Part shown: positions 25,026 to 32,429 of the stretch, piece by piece | Position numbering within the stretch: position 1 is the stretch's first letter | Layout of the letters: every line of letters begins with the position of its first letter | NCBI GenBank assembly: GCA_910575615.1 | Contig: CAJTEX010000007.1 | Coordinates: forward strand, 1 to 64,000 | Length of the DNA stretch: 64,000 nucleotides | DNA from: Bacteroidales bacterium | Lineage (GTDB): Bacteria; Bacteroidota; Bacteroidia; Bacteroidales; Muribaculaceae | Reading direction: 5' to 3' | Notes under the pieces: generated by a model | What the model saw: only the letters and a program-made list of their open reading frames with translations | Told to the model about the DNA's origin: nothing | Databases searched by the model: none | Position numbers and translations under genes: made by a program

Positions 25026-25092
25026 CATTATCTGCCTATTTGTGAAACGTGAGAACGTCCCACTGTCATTTCAGGAGGAAATCAGGTGCATT

Positions 25093-26205
25093 CTATTTGG
25101 GCTTGATTTTAATCTTGCCGAGAGTCTCAAGCAGTGCGGTCGGAACCTCATGCGTGTAGCGTAGAGTTGTCTCAAGATTCTTATGGGTGAGAGCCTGGCT
25201 GACCACGTAGGGATTGCTGCTCATTGCCATCTGAAGGGTGGCGTAGGTATGGCGGAAGCAATGGAACGTGATGTGCTTGTCGATGTTCGCTGCCTTTATC
25301 CAGTCTGCCAGAGGTTTTGCCGTAAGTGTTTTCTTGAATCCGGGAAATACTTTGCCTGTCTTACGCTCTCCGATTAGCTCGATGGCATCCTCGCAAAGCG
25401 GTAGGGTTGCAGCCGTCTTTGTCTTCTGTGTCTTGATTACAACGCATAGTCCGATTCCGGCAATCTCCTGAATATTCTTCCAGTCGAGGTTGAGAATGTC
25501 ACTGAAACGCAGACCTGTGAGACAGGAGAAGAGCGATGCCCTGCGAAGCACGTCGCTGTCGCAGGGAGTCTGGGCCAGTCGGATAAGCTCGTCCTGATTG
25601 AGAAACTCTTTCACGACATCATCCCATTCGATGTATTCAAGAAAGTCGTTGACGTTCTCGGTCAGAAGTTTCTCCTTGTAAGCCTTTTTGAGCAGAGCGC
25701 GGAATGTCGAAAAATACCCAGAAGCGGCATTTTTGGACAATTTCTTTTTCGTGTGTTTGAGCTGCTTGGCGTTCAGGAGATAATCGCGAAACTTGTTGCA
25801 GAGGTCAAGAGTTATATCTCCGAAGGTGCATTTCCCTCCTGTAAAGATGTGGAAATGTTTGTAGCTGATTCGCCATTTGGTATTGCTTTGCCTTCTGGCA
25901 TATTCCTCATAATAAGCGAGAAAATCCTCCTTCTGCTGGCTATGGTCGATGAAACCGAACTGGCGGTTAATCACCTGTTCCTGACGGCGACAGCGCAGAA
26001 GTTCCCCTTTCTCAAGCATCGCCTGGTTGAAGTCGCGCTGCACCTTGTTGGTCGGGTTGCCATACAGGTAGATTCCAAGATACTCATGGCGCTGCATCTT
26101 GTTTGTTTTCGGGTTTCGGATTGGTGGATAGTAGTCAAAGTACAACGTGATCTTACCCGATTCAAGAAGACGCTGCCGCAAGGCGACTTTAGTGCATATA
26201 TCCAT
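25093..26205 (-). CDS. Integrase B, tyrosine recombinase of unit 1
   Basis: The 370-aa protein has the same layout as integrase A, with catalytic Arg233 (TGLRFSDIL), His315-x-x-Arg318 (FHCFRHTY), His341 (LTHKN) and Tyr350 (LRYTHEV). The catalytic set is complete. It is clearly more distant from integrases A and C than they are from each other. It nevertheless shares the unit-end architecture, and probably the attachment core. GGTTATC/GATAACC repeats lie immediately upstream, and a multi-HTH gene precedes it by about 100 nt. Confidence 0.9.
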   Translation of the reverse strand: MDICTKVALRQRLLESGKITLYFDYYPPIRNPKTNKMQRHEYLGIYLYGNPTNKVQRDFNQAMLEKGELLRCRRQEQVINRQFGFIDHSQQKEDFLAYYEEYARRQSNTKWRISYKHFHIFTGGKCTFGDITLDLCNKFRDYLLNAKQLKHTKKKLSKNAASGYFSTFRALLKKAYKEKLLTENVNDFLEYIEWDDVVKEFLNQDELIRLAQTPCDSDVLRRASLFSCLTGLRFSDILNLDWKNIQEIAGIGLCVVIKTQKTKTAATLPLCEDAIELIGERKTGKVFPGFKKTLTAKPLADWIKAANIDKHITFHCFRHTYATLQMAMSSNPYVVSQALTHKNLETTLRYTHEVPTALLETLGKIKIKPK

Positions 26206-26247
26206 ACGAGTTTTGTTTTTGAATGATTTGTTTCGGCGAAGTTCACT

Positions 26248-26305
26248 GGTTATCTCCCGGTTATCAAGTTATTAGACTGTTAACCTGCGGATAACCGATA
26301 ACCTG
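26248..26305. repeat. GGATAACC iteron cluster 2, upstream of integrase B
   Basis: GGTTATC (26248-26254 and 26259-26265), GTTAACC (26279-26285), GGATAACC (26289-26296) and GATAACC (26297-26303) fill the gap between the HTH gene and integrase B. The last 17 bases match cluster 1 exactly. A common binding protein controlling integrase and replication genes is likely. Confidence 0.7.
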
Positions 26306-26307
26306 CT

Positions 26308-27072
26308 TCATTTCAGCGTTGGAGGACGGAGAATCGCATCGATTTCCGACTTCAATATATAGGTATACTTGCCGACTTTCTTACGGCGCAGACCATGGTA
26401 CTTCACATAGTTGTGAAGCTGATCATAGGTCAGATTGTACTCAGCCCGCACATTAGAGTATGAAATCCAGTCATCTTCTTTTGGCGGTTCGGGCTTCGCT
26501 GCAAACACTCGATTGCAGTGCGCCTTGCTCCAAAGCGTCTTCCCCCGGTGGTAGACCTTCGGAATATTGTGAGCCTTACCCTGAGCAAACACACATGAAT
26601 TGCTCACCCCGAACTTCTCGATGATTTCCTTCGTGGTGTAAAACTCCGAGATTGCTTCGCCGTTCTCACTGTTGACGATTGCCGCATCTTTCGGCTTCCT
26701 CTCATAAGGTCGAGCCTCAATCATTACATCTATGTCCGCACGTTTGATCACTGTCCATTGGCCAGTGATTCTATAGGCCTTTAGTACGCCTCTATATATG
26801 AGCTTGTATATGCCAAATCGGGTTCTTTTGAGTATCTTAGCTGCTTCAGCTACTGTTAAGTACTGACTGTCTTTTAGTTTATTCTCACCTTCAGCAGCGA
26901 CTCTTTCAATTTCATGATTTTCTACTCGTTTCTTTTTCTCTTGCCGTTTCCTTTCTTTGTAAGCATGTTCGGCACAACGTTTAGAGCAGTAACGAGTAGA
27001 GCATTTTTGAGCTTCAAACTCGTTCCCACACCATTCGCACATTTTCTTGATTCTGATGTTTGATGTTGCCAT
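26308..27072 (-). CDS. Zinc-finger multi-HTH DNA-binding protein of unit 1
   Basis: The 254-aa protein has an N-terminal Cys cluster (CEWCGN, then RYCSKRCAEHAYKERKR) and three winged-helix/excisionase-type domains at about residues 70-120 (TVAEAAKILKRTRFGIYKL), 140-190 (TTKEIIEKFGVSNS) and 200-250 (NVRAEYNLTYDQLHNY). Repeated MerR-like domains suit an architectural protein that bends several adjacent sites. It probably controls excision or integrase transcription and may bind the repeats just upstream (27084-27105). It is the intact version of the frameshifted gene at 5637-6534. Confidence 0.75.
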   Translation of the reverse strand: MATSNIRIKKMCEWCGNEFEAQKCSTRYCSKRCAEHAYKERKRQEKKKRVENHEIERVAAEGENKLKDSQYLTVAEAAKILKRTRFGIYKLIYRGVLKAYRITGQWTVIKRADIDVMIEARPYERKPKDAAIVNSENGEAISEFYTTKEIIEKFGVSNSCVFAQGKAHNIPKVYHRGKTLWSKAHCNRVFAAKPEPPKEDDWISYSNVRAEYNLTYDQLHNYVKYHGLRRKKVGKYTYILKSEIDAILRPPTLK

Positions 27073-27083
27073 TTCTTAATCAT

Positions 27084-27105
27084 TTATTTCGCCACTCATT
27101 TCGCC
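27084..27105. repeat. Two 12-bp-spaced TTATTTCGCC-type repeats
   Basis: TTATTTCGCC (27084-27093) and TCATTTCGCC (27096-27105) have the same 12-bp period as the three copies at 6551-6586, and the same position just upstream of the multi-HTH gene. Confidence 0.65.
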
Positions 27106-27113
27106 TATAGTTT

Positions 27114-27148
27114 GTACACATGTAAACATGTGTTGACATGTGTGTACA
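27114..27148. repeat. ACATGT palindrome cluster
   Basis: Three ACATGT palindromes (27118-27123, 27126-27131, 27136-27141) lie inside a larger near-palindrome that opens with GTACACATGT and closes with ACATGTGTGTAC. It occupies the place that the 10-bp GTCTCA array has in unit 0, so it may be the equivalent site for a different accessory protein. Confidence 0.55.
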
Positions 27149-27276
27149 TCATCCACTACCGAGCAGAGCGACTTGACTCGGATAGCAGACGGGCAACAAA
27201 TGTGGTTCAAAAATGGAGTAAAAAACAGGTAGAAACGAGTTCTACCGATTAAACTGCCGACAGCCGGACACAAGAA

Positions 27277-27299
27277 AAGGCGCTCAAACTGAACGCCTT
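27277..27299. terminator. Hairpin near the unit 1 right end
   Basis: AAGGCG (27277-27282) pairs with CGCCTT (27294-27299), with further partial pairing toward the loop. It matches the position of the hairpin at 6743-6773 in unit 0, about 50 bp before the proposed attachment core. Confidence 0.45.
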
Positions 27300-27345
27300 A
27301 ATACTTATCTATACTTATAGTTGCCTATCTTTAACTGCCGTTCAT

Positions 27346-27357
27346 TTTCCGATGCAG
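27346..27357 (+). repeat. Putative attachment core TTTCCGATGCAG (unit 1/unit 2 junction)
   Basis: Exact second copy of the 12-mer at 6816-6827, 274 bp from the multi-HTH start. It separates the conserved unit 1 end from unrelated DNA that begins unit 2. Confidence 0.55.
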
Positions 27358-27567
27358 AAGCGGTTAAAATATTGATTTACAATATCGTGTAAATCCAAAC
27401 CGTACAAGAGCCGTACAAGTAGCTCTGTCGAGTTGTTTCTGCGGTCGGTCTGCGGACTCAAAGACATGCGCGGCTACTATGCCGGACATGTGGTCGTTGA
27501 GCTTATGCGAAGTTAATAAATTTCCGGCAGATAGCCAACTTCGTAAATGCTATCCGTCCTTTTCTGT
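27358..27567. other. Left end of unit 2: non-coding
   Basis: No gene is supported. The DNA contains short local inverted repeats (for example TTGATTTACAATATCGTGTAAATC, of which GATTTAC and GTAAATC pair) and a CGGTCGGTC stretch. It has none of the CGGTCGGAT array seen at the unit 1 left end. Confidence 0.35.
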
Positions 27568-28569
27568 TCATACTAATTTCAGTTCAAAAGCTTCGTCGTA
27601 GGGAATGTGGCTATGCGCAATGGAGCTTTGTTGCCAACCGTTTTCCTGATGGCTCGCTTCTATTATCGCGGATACGGAAAGAGGTTTCAATTTTCCAATA
27701 ACATAATCAATAGATTCCTTTTCAGATTCAGAAAGGTTCACACAATCTTGATTGGAATTGCATGTAAGCAATGTGCTGACCATATCATGAGCCTCAATCA
27801 GTCGCTTATCAAGTTCGGGAGTATTGTCATAGATTGTGGCGTAATGGTCAGGAACCGGGCCGAAATTCAATGCACGATATTGAAGGCCGCTGATTGATTG
27901 ACCTGTCTTGCGGTAGTGATTGAAATCGGAATAAAACATCAGCTTGTTCAATTTCGTCGGGAATACCTCTCCATGCTTCATCACGATGTAGCGAACCATG
28001 TCAAACAGTTTAGGGACGCTTTTCCCTCCATAACCATTGAATATGCTTCGGCTATCATCATTGAAGATAACACGATGGAGTGCGGCGTGTTCATCATCTT
28101 TTATCTCGCTCATATTGATTGAGGTAAGAATGCGTTCATATTCTGCCGGCTGAAAAGTGTCCTTGCAACCTTTAAGCAGTCCCAACAATACATTCTTATC
28201 GCGTATAGCTGCAATCATTTTGCCGTTGGATTCCGAAGGGACCTCTCCATTCTCGTATTTGGCATATTGATTTGTGCCAAATCCAAGAATCCTTGTAATT
28301 TGGGAATAATTCAAACTATAGATGGTTCTGATTTCCTTGATCTCGTCAGGAAATGGGATGCCATGTCGGGTACGATATTGAGAGTAAAGGTCGTTGAATT
28401 GTAATGTATCCTGCTCTGTCGTTGTGAATTGCTCACCGGTATCCTCACAAATATAGTACCGGACGTGAACACGGAATTTTTCCTTGCGGAACTCCTTCAC
28501 TTCCGTTGTGCTTACTTCCTTGACCTTCCCACCAGTCAATGGGCTTTTCATATCTACATACTTCTCCAT
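27568..28569 (-). CDS. MqsA-like HTH protein fused to a Panacea/SocA-type (DUF4065) antitoxin domain
   Basis: The 333-aa protein has an N-terminal MqsA-like region with strand-rich part and XRE helix-turn-helix (residues about 75-125; LNYSQITRILGFGTNQYAKYENG). The C-terminal half matches the Panacea/SocA domain (VPKLFDMVRYIVMKHGE, then LNKLMFYSDFNHYRKTG and GPVPDHYATIYD). It should bind DNA and neutralise the MqsR-like toxin encoded 4 nt upstream. Toxin-first order and the promoter upstream of the toxin make an operon. Panacea domains are known to neutralise many unrelated toxins. Confidence 0.8.
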   Translation of the reverse strand: MEKYVDMKSPLTGGKVKEVSTTEVKEFRKEKFRVHVRYYICEDTGEQFTTTEQDTLQFNDLYSQYRTRHGIPFPDEIKEIRTIYSLNYSQITRILGFGTNQYAKYENGEVPSESNGKMIAAIRDKNVLLGLLKGCKDTFQPAEYERILTSINMSEIKDDEHAALHRVIFNDDSRSIFNGYGGKSVPKLFDMVRYIVMKHGEVFPTKLNKLMFYSDFNHYRKTGQSISGLQYRALNFGPVPDHYATIYDNTPELDKRLIEAHDMVSTLLTCNSNQDCVNLSESEKESIDYVIGKLKPLSVSAIIEASHQENGWQQSSIAHSHIPYDEAFELKLV

Positions 28570-28572
28570 AGC

Positions 28573-28926
28573 CTATTTCTTTTTGAACGGATAGTTAAGG
28601 GGATGCTCTGCCTCATGAAACGAGATACAGATAGTTTTGCTTCCCGGCGCACCCATAGATATTTTTATATACAGCTCCGTACCGTCGTAATCTTTGCCGA
28701 ATACCCACATATCACCGAACGACGCCTCATCAATGATTGAGTGAGAATAATCTTCTTTCTCGATTTTCTTGATAATCTCTTCACGCGCTACAGGAGTTAT
28801 ACCTAACGCACGGAGTGCCTCCTCATTCTTATCCCGATGAAGAAAGATTATTCCCCAAATGCTGAATTTGGGTTTGAATTCTCTGAGAAACGCCTCCACT
28901 TCCTGTTCGTTCTTAGCTGTAATCAT
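28573..28926 (-). CDS. MqsR-family RNase toxin
   Basis: The 117-aa protein has the MqsR-type fold signals: RALGITPVAREEIIKKIEK near the middle, then DMWVFGKDYDGTELYIKISM and a conserved strand ICISFHEAEHPLNYPF. The RelE-like toxin MqsR cleaves mRNA at GC-containing sites, and a similar activity is inferred. It is first in a two-gene operon with the Panacea-type antitoxin. It starts 21 nt after a strong Bacteroidetes promoter. It sits near the unit 2 left end, where it could stabilise the element. Confidence 0.7.
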   Translation of the reverse strand: MITAKNEQEVEAFLREFKPKFSIWGIIFLHRDKNEEALRALGITPVAREEIIKKIEKEDYSHSIIDEASFGDMWVFGKDYDGTELYIKISMGAPGSKTICISFHEAEHPLNYPFKKK

Positions 28927-28946
28927 AATATCTTGGATTTATAGCG

Positions 28947-28978
28947 CAAAGATACACCATATAATTTAATATTCCAAA
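28947..28978 (-). promoter_or_regulatory. Promoter of the MqsR/Panacea operon
   Basis: On the minus strand TTTG (28975-28978), exactly 20 nt, then TATCTTTG (28947-28954): a full match to the Bacteroidetes consensus, 21 nt before the toxin ATG. Confidence 0.75.
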
Positions 28979-29285
28979 TAAATAACACTTTAAGGTGCGA
29001 TTTAGTTCTATTCTTCCTTGTCATATCAGCAGGCTGGGTCTGATAATGTGAAAAATTCTGCGTTCCGTTGTTTTACAAAAAATGTGGTAAACCGCAACTT
29101 TTAGTAATACAATAGAGCTCATATTCAATCTTCATTACCAAAATTGCAGTTTCCTTCAATTTTTAGTCGTGCTATTAAGGATTCTCGGCTTTTACGTGAG
29201 TATTACAAAAAATTGTAGAATTCTACATAAATAGGGAATATGCAGGCCAATGCCCAAATATAAAGAGGTGATTTATTAATGAACA
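28979..29285. other. AT-rich intergenic region with a 14-bp palindrome
   Basis: No gene is seen between the divergent MqsR and phosphoesterase promoters. TGTAGAATTCTACA (29214-29227) is a perfect palindrome, and TTACAAAAAATG and TTACAAAAAATT recur on both sides of the region. These could be operator sites; nothing links them to a named regulator. Confidence 0.4.
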
Positions 29286-29317
29286 TTTGGCAAATTCAGG
29301 AATGTATCGTAACTTTA
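29286..29317 (+). promoter_or_regulatory. Promoter of the phosphoesterase gene
   Basis: TTTG (29286-29289), 20 nt, then TAACTTTA (29310-29317): one mismatch from the consensus -7, with the ATG 15 nt downstream. Confidence 0.6.
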
Positions 29318-29332
29318 TGAATAATTGTAGCT

Positions 29333-30103
29333 ATGAAGATTCAATATTGCTCTGACCTGCATTTGGAGTTCAGTGATAATCTCCGGATGATGAATGCTAA
29401 AGAACCGGCGATTGAGGTAGCCGGAGACATTCTCGTTATTGCCGGGGATGTGGGCTATCTTGTGGATAAGAACGTGGAGCACCTGCGCTTGTGGAAATGG
29501 TTGTCAGGAAGCTATCTTCAGGTGTTGATGGTAGCCGGCAACCATGAGTTTTACAACAATGGCGACATTGGGGAGATGGGTGAAAGTTGGCAGAAGATGT
29601 TTCGTCCTAATGTTGGCTACTATCACAACAAAGTCGTGCGCATAGACGATACCGACTTTATCCTCTCAACTCTCTGGTCAAGAATCTCGCCCGTTGATGA
29701 AAGGGTGGTTCAGTCCGGAATGAATGATTACCGCCAGATTCTACACAACCGTCATAGACTCACAGCCAAAGACATAACAGATGAGTTTGAAAAGAACTTC
29801 GCCTTCATACAGAATGCCGTTGAGTCGAGCGATGCTGAAAAGATTGTGGTCGTGACACATCATCTCCCGACATTTGCGGCCATTGACAAGCGTTATTCCG
29901 GCGATCCGCTGAACGTGGACTTCGCAACCGAACTCGGCAACTACATCGCCGACAGCAGAATCAACGCATGGATCTATGGCCACGCTCATCATCATACCGA
30001 CCTGATTATAGGCAACACCCATCTTGTCAGCAACCCTCTCGGCTACGTCTTCGCCGGTGAACGCACAACCTTCAACGACTCCGCCGTCATCGAAATCTGC
30101 TAG
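29333..30103 (+). CDS. Calcineurin-like metallophosphoesterase
   Basis: The 256-aa protein shows all five metal-binding blocks: SDLHLEF (Asp8, His10), VIAGDVGY, VAGNHEFY, VTHHLPT and GHAHHH. It is a single-domain hydrolase of a phosphoester; the substrate is not predictable and could be a cyclic nucleotide or nucleic-acid end. It is the only rightward gene in this part of unit 2 and has its own promoter. It converges on the RhuM-family gene 30 nt away. Its location in a defence island allows a role in signalling or DNA end processing, which is speculative. Confidence 0.8.
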   Translation: MKIQYCSDLHLEFSDNLRMMNAKEPAIEVAGDILVIAGDVGYLVDKNVEHLRLWKWLSGSYLQVLMVAGNHEFYNNGDIGEMGESWQKMFRPNVGYYHNKVVRIDDTDFILSTLWSRISPVDERVVQSGMNDYRQILHNRHRLTAKDITDEFEKNFAFIQNAVESSDAEKIVVVTHHLPTFAAIDKRYSGDPLNVDFATELGNYIADSRINAWIYGHAHHHTDLIIGNTHLVSNPLGYVFAGERTTFNDSAVIEIC

Positions 30104-30132
30104 GCTCCGATGCATGTTACTCCGCCGATATG

Positions 30133-31161
30133 TTACTCTTTGTCAAAATCCAATGGGAGGAGGTTATCGCCGTTGAAACGGTCGAAATCTGATTGGAAGA
30201 GTCGGTCCTGGATGACGCGGTATTTCTCAAACTCGGTTTCAGCGTGTTCCTTGGCTTGCTCGGCGGTGACGTGTCCGGCATCCGAAAGAATAGGGCGGTC
30301 TGTAAGGTCAAGGAATTTATCAATACGCGTTGCCCAGTCCTCCATAGTCATGGGGATATGTCGTTTCGCCATATCCTCAGCCAAATCCAAAAATGAATTG
30401 ACTATGCGGCCCATATCCTCTAATTCGGTCTCTTTGAGATAGTTCTTGGCGATGCTTACATCCGGTTTCAGGATTTTACCATCTGGAGCGTTCTCCCACG
30501 TTGTCAAGCCCATGTGCTCTTTCTGGGCGTCGGCCCGGTCTACGATCAATTCGGCGGCAGTGTGCCCATGTACCGCGTAGTGCATCTTGTTCTGTACCTT
30601 CTTGAAGAACAACCGAGTGGTTGGCGCATCGCGGTTATAATCAATGCTTGTGGCATAAATATCAGTGAGTTTCTGGTAAAAGCGCCGTTCACTGAGCCGG
30701 ATTTCCCGAATCTCAGCCAACAAGTGCTCAAAATAATCCTCACCGATAAACGTACCGTTCTCCATGCGCTTCCTGTCAATCACGTAGCCGCGTATCGCAA
30801 ACTGTCGCAATACAAACGTACACCACTGCCGGAATTGCGTGGCCCGAGTACTGTTCACGCGATAACCCACAGAAATAATGGCATCGAGATTATAGAATTT
30901 TGTCAAGTAATTCTTGCCATCGGAGGCAGTTGCCGAGTATTTCTCGGTAACTGAATCTTCTTGTAATTCACCGGATTTGAAGATATTTTTAAGGTGAAGC
31001 CCTATATTGTCCGTGGAACAATCAAACAACTGCGCCATAGCCTTCTGCGTGCACCAGATAGTCTCATCGCGGTACACAACCTGCACTCCGTCCTCCTTTC
31101 CTTCAATCTGGAAAATCAGAAACTCAGCGGTACTATTCCGTATCTCAAACTTCTTCGCCAT
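30133..31161 (-). CDS. RhuM-family protein
   Basis: The 342-aa protein matches the virulence RhuM family: an N-terminal DNA-binding-like part (IWCTQKAMAQLFDCSTDNIG, then KYSATASDGKNYLTKFYNLD and ISVGYRVNSTRATQFRQW), followed by helical segments with FYQKLTDIYATSIDYN. The name comes from a Salmonella island gene; the biochemical role is unknown, and relatives are frequent in restriction and defence islands. It is last in a long leftward run and overlaps the dehydrogenase gene by 17 bases. Confidence 0.75.
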   Translation of the reverse strand: MAKKFEIRNSTAEFLIFQIEGKEDGVQVVYRDETIWCTQKAMAQLFDCSTDNIGLHLKNIFKSGELQEDSVTEKYSATASDGKNYLTKFYNLDAIISVGYRVNSTRATQFRQWCTFVLRQFAIRGYVIDRKRMENGTFIGEDYFEHLLAEIREIRLSERRFYQKLTDIYATSIDYNRDAPTTRLFFKKVQNKMHYAVHGHTAAELIVDRADAQKEHMGLTTWENAPDGKILKPDVSIAKNYLKETELEDMGRIVNSFLDLAEDMAKRHIPMTMEDWATRIDKFLDLTDRPILSDAGHVTAEQAKEHAETEFEKYRVIQDRLFQSDFDRFNGDNLLPLDFDKE

Positions 31162-32209
31162 AGTTAACTATATTATCGTTTTTTATTGCCACTTTAATAA
31201 CGTTGTCGCGGCGGTTTTCAAATAGGTCGTAGGCCTCCTCAATCTGTGAGAAGGGGAAGATATGTGTGATAAGGGGAGTTGTGTCAATCTTACCCTCGGA
31301 GATAAGTCGAAGTATCTCATCGCAATCACAGCCATCAACGCCTCCGGTCTTGAACGTCAGATTCTTCCCATACATATCGGGCAATGGCAACACCTGCGGC
31401 TTATCATAAAGAGCCACAACCGTGACAATCGCGTTCGGTCGAGCCGCTTGCCAAGCCAACTGGAAAGTGCCTTCGGCTCCGGCAACTTCAATCACACGGT
31501 CAGCACCGCCATGATCCGACAGCCGCAACGTTTTCTCCAGACAATCCTCCGGTGAAAGGACAATCACATCGGGATAATGGGTATGGACAAACTCCTGACG
31601 TGCAGCATCCTTCTCGCAAACAATAATCCGTTTCGGATTATAAAGCCTGACACACTGCAAAGTGCAAAGCCCGGTCGGTCCGGCGCCGATTATCAGCACC
31701 GTATCCTCTTCGCCAATCTCCGAAATCTTAGCCGCCCAATATCCGGTGGCAAGAATATCACCGACAAACAGAGCCTGCTCATCGCTCACATTATCCGGAA
31801 TCACAGTCAGCCCATTGTCAGCAAACGGCACACGCACAATCTCCGTCTGTCCACCATCAATGCGGCAACCAAGCGCCCAGCCGCCATTCGGGTCAGTGCA
31901 ATTATTTACCCATCCATGCTGACAAAAGAAACACTCACCGCAGAACGTCTCCACATTCACCGCCACACGGTCGCCCGGCTTAACTTTTGCAACAGCCTCG
32001 CCGACACTCTCCACCACGCCGACCATCTCATGCCCGACAGTAACGCCCGGCACAGCCCTCGGCACGCTCCCATGCTTGATATGCAAATCGCTGGTGCAGA
32101 TACTGCTCAGAGTCACCCTCACCACAGCATCCGTCGCTTCCGCGATGACCGGCTTCGCCTTCTCCGTCACCTCAAAACATCCTTCGCCTATATACGTCAA
32201 TGCCTTCAT
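31145..32209 (-). CDS. Zinc-dependent medium-chain alcohol dehydrogenase-like protein
   Basis: The 354-aa MDR-family protein has the catalytic-zinc region (SICTSDLHIKHG), GHEMVGVVESVG, a Cys-rich structural-zinc lobe (FCGECFFCQHGWVNNC) and a Rossmann NAD-binding motif (VLIIGAGPTGLCTLQ). It would oxidise an alcohol or polyol with NAD(P). The substrate is not evident. It is an odd metabolic gene inside a defence cargo, and its 3' end overlaps the RhuM gene. It may be a passenger from a chromosomal locus. Confidence 0.85.
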   Translation of the reverse strand: MKALTYIGEGCFEVTEKAKPVIAEATDAVVRVTLSSICTSDLHIKHGSVPRAVPGVTVGHEMVGVVESVGEAVAKVKPGDRVAVNVETFCGECFFCQHGWVNNCTDPNGGWALGCRIDGGQTEIVRVPFADNGLTVIPDNVSDEQALFVGDILATGYWAAKISEIGEEDTVLIIGAGPTGLCTLQCVRLYNPKRIIVCEKDAARQEFVHTHYPDVIVLSPEDCLEKTLRLSDHGGADRVIEVAGAEGTFQLAWQAARPNAIVTVVALYDKPQVLPLPDMYGKNLTFKTGGVDGCDCDEILRLISEGKIDTTPLITHIFPFSQIEEAYDLFENRRDNVIKVAIKNDNIVNYGEEV

Positions 32210-32239
32210 CCTTTTTCAAAAATTTTATTAAGTTGCAAA

Positions 32240-32425
32240 TCAAGCAATATTGGGCTGCTCTAGCCACAGTTCATATATGTCAAGTTGGGTAACCCAATCC
32301 TGGTCATAAAACCTTTTCTCCAAAGCCTGGCAATCAGAATCTCGCATATTGGGGTTCTTCAAGGAGCGTACCCGTTGAATTACCTCTTGGATGGGATCCA
32401 ATTTTGAAGGGACAAATTCTTCCAT
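32240..32425 (-). CDS. Small hypothetical protein
   Basis: Unrecognised 61-aa acidic protein (starts MEEFVPSKLDP, ends LEQPNIA) with mostly helical character and no motif. It lies 4 nt after the zinc-ribbon gene and 30 nt before the dehydrogenase gene in the same direction, so expression as part of the operon is plausible. Coding status rests on position and length only. Confidence 0.4.
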   Translation of the reverse strand: MEEFVPSKLDPIQEVIQRVRSLKNPNMRDSDCQALEKRFYDQDWVTQLDIYELWLEQPNIA

Positions 32426-32429
32426 GTCT

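Larger units (their letters stand above)
6828..27357. mobile_element. Unit 1: complete integrative mobilizable element (about 20.5 kb)
   Basis: The segment is bounded by TTTCCGATGCAG copies. In leftward transcription order it holds a multi-HTH gene, integrase B, membrane protein, HTH protein, VirE-like helicase, primase, relaxase, MobC and a membrane accessory protein. The restriction cargo with its own regulator follows. No conjugative secretion genes are present, so it must be mobilized in trans. Grouping integrase B with the genes to its left is supported by an identical 17-bp iteron on both sides of it (24051-24067 and 26289-26305). Confidence 0.6.

Noticed and set aside
24873-25092. Element boundary between the membrane-protein gene and integrase B
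   Set aside because: The perfect hairpin here is best read as a terminator. The shared 17-bp iterons link integrase B with genes on its left, and the repeated 12-mer lies beyond the HTH genes instead.
27073-27567. tRNA gene as integration target near the unit junctions
   Set aside because: No cloverleaf or TTCGA-type T-loop was found around either copy of TTTCCGATGCAG.
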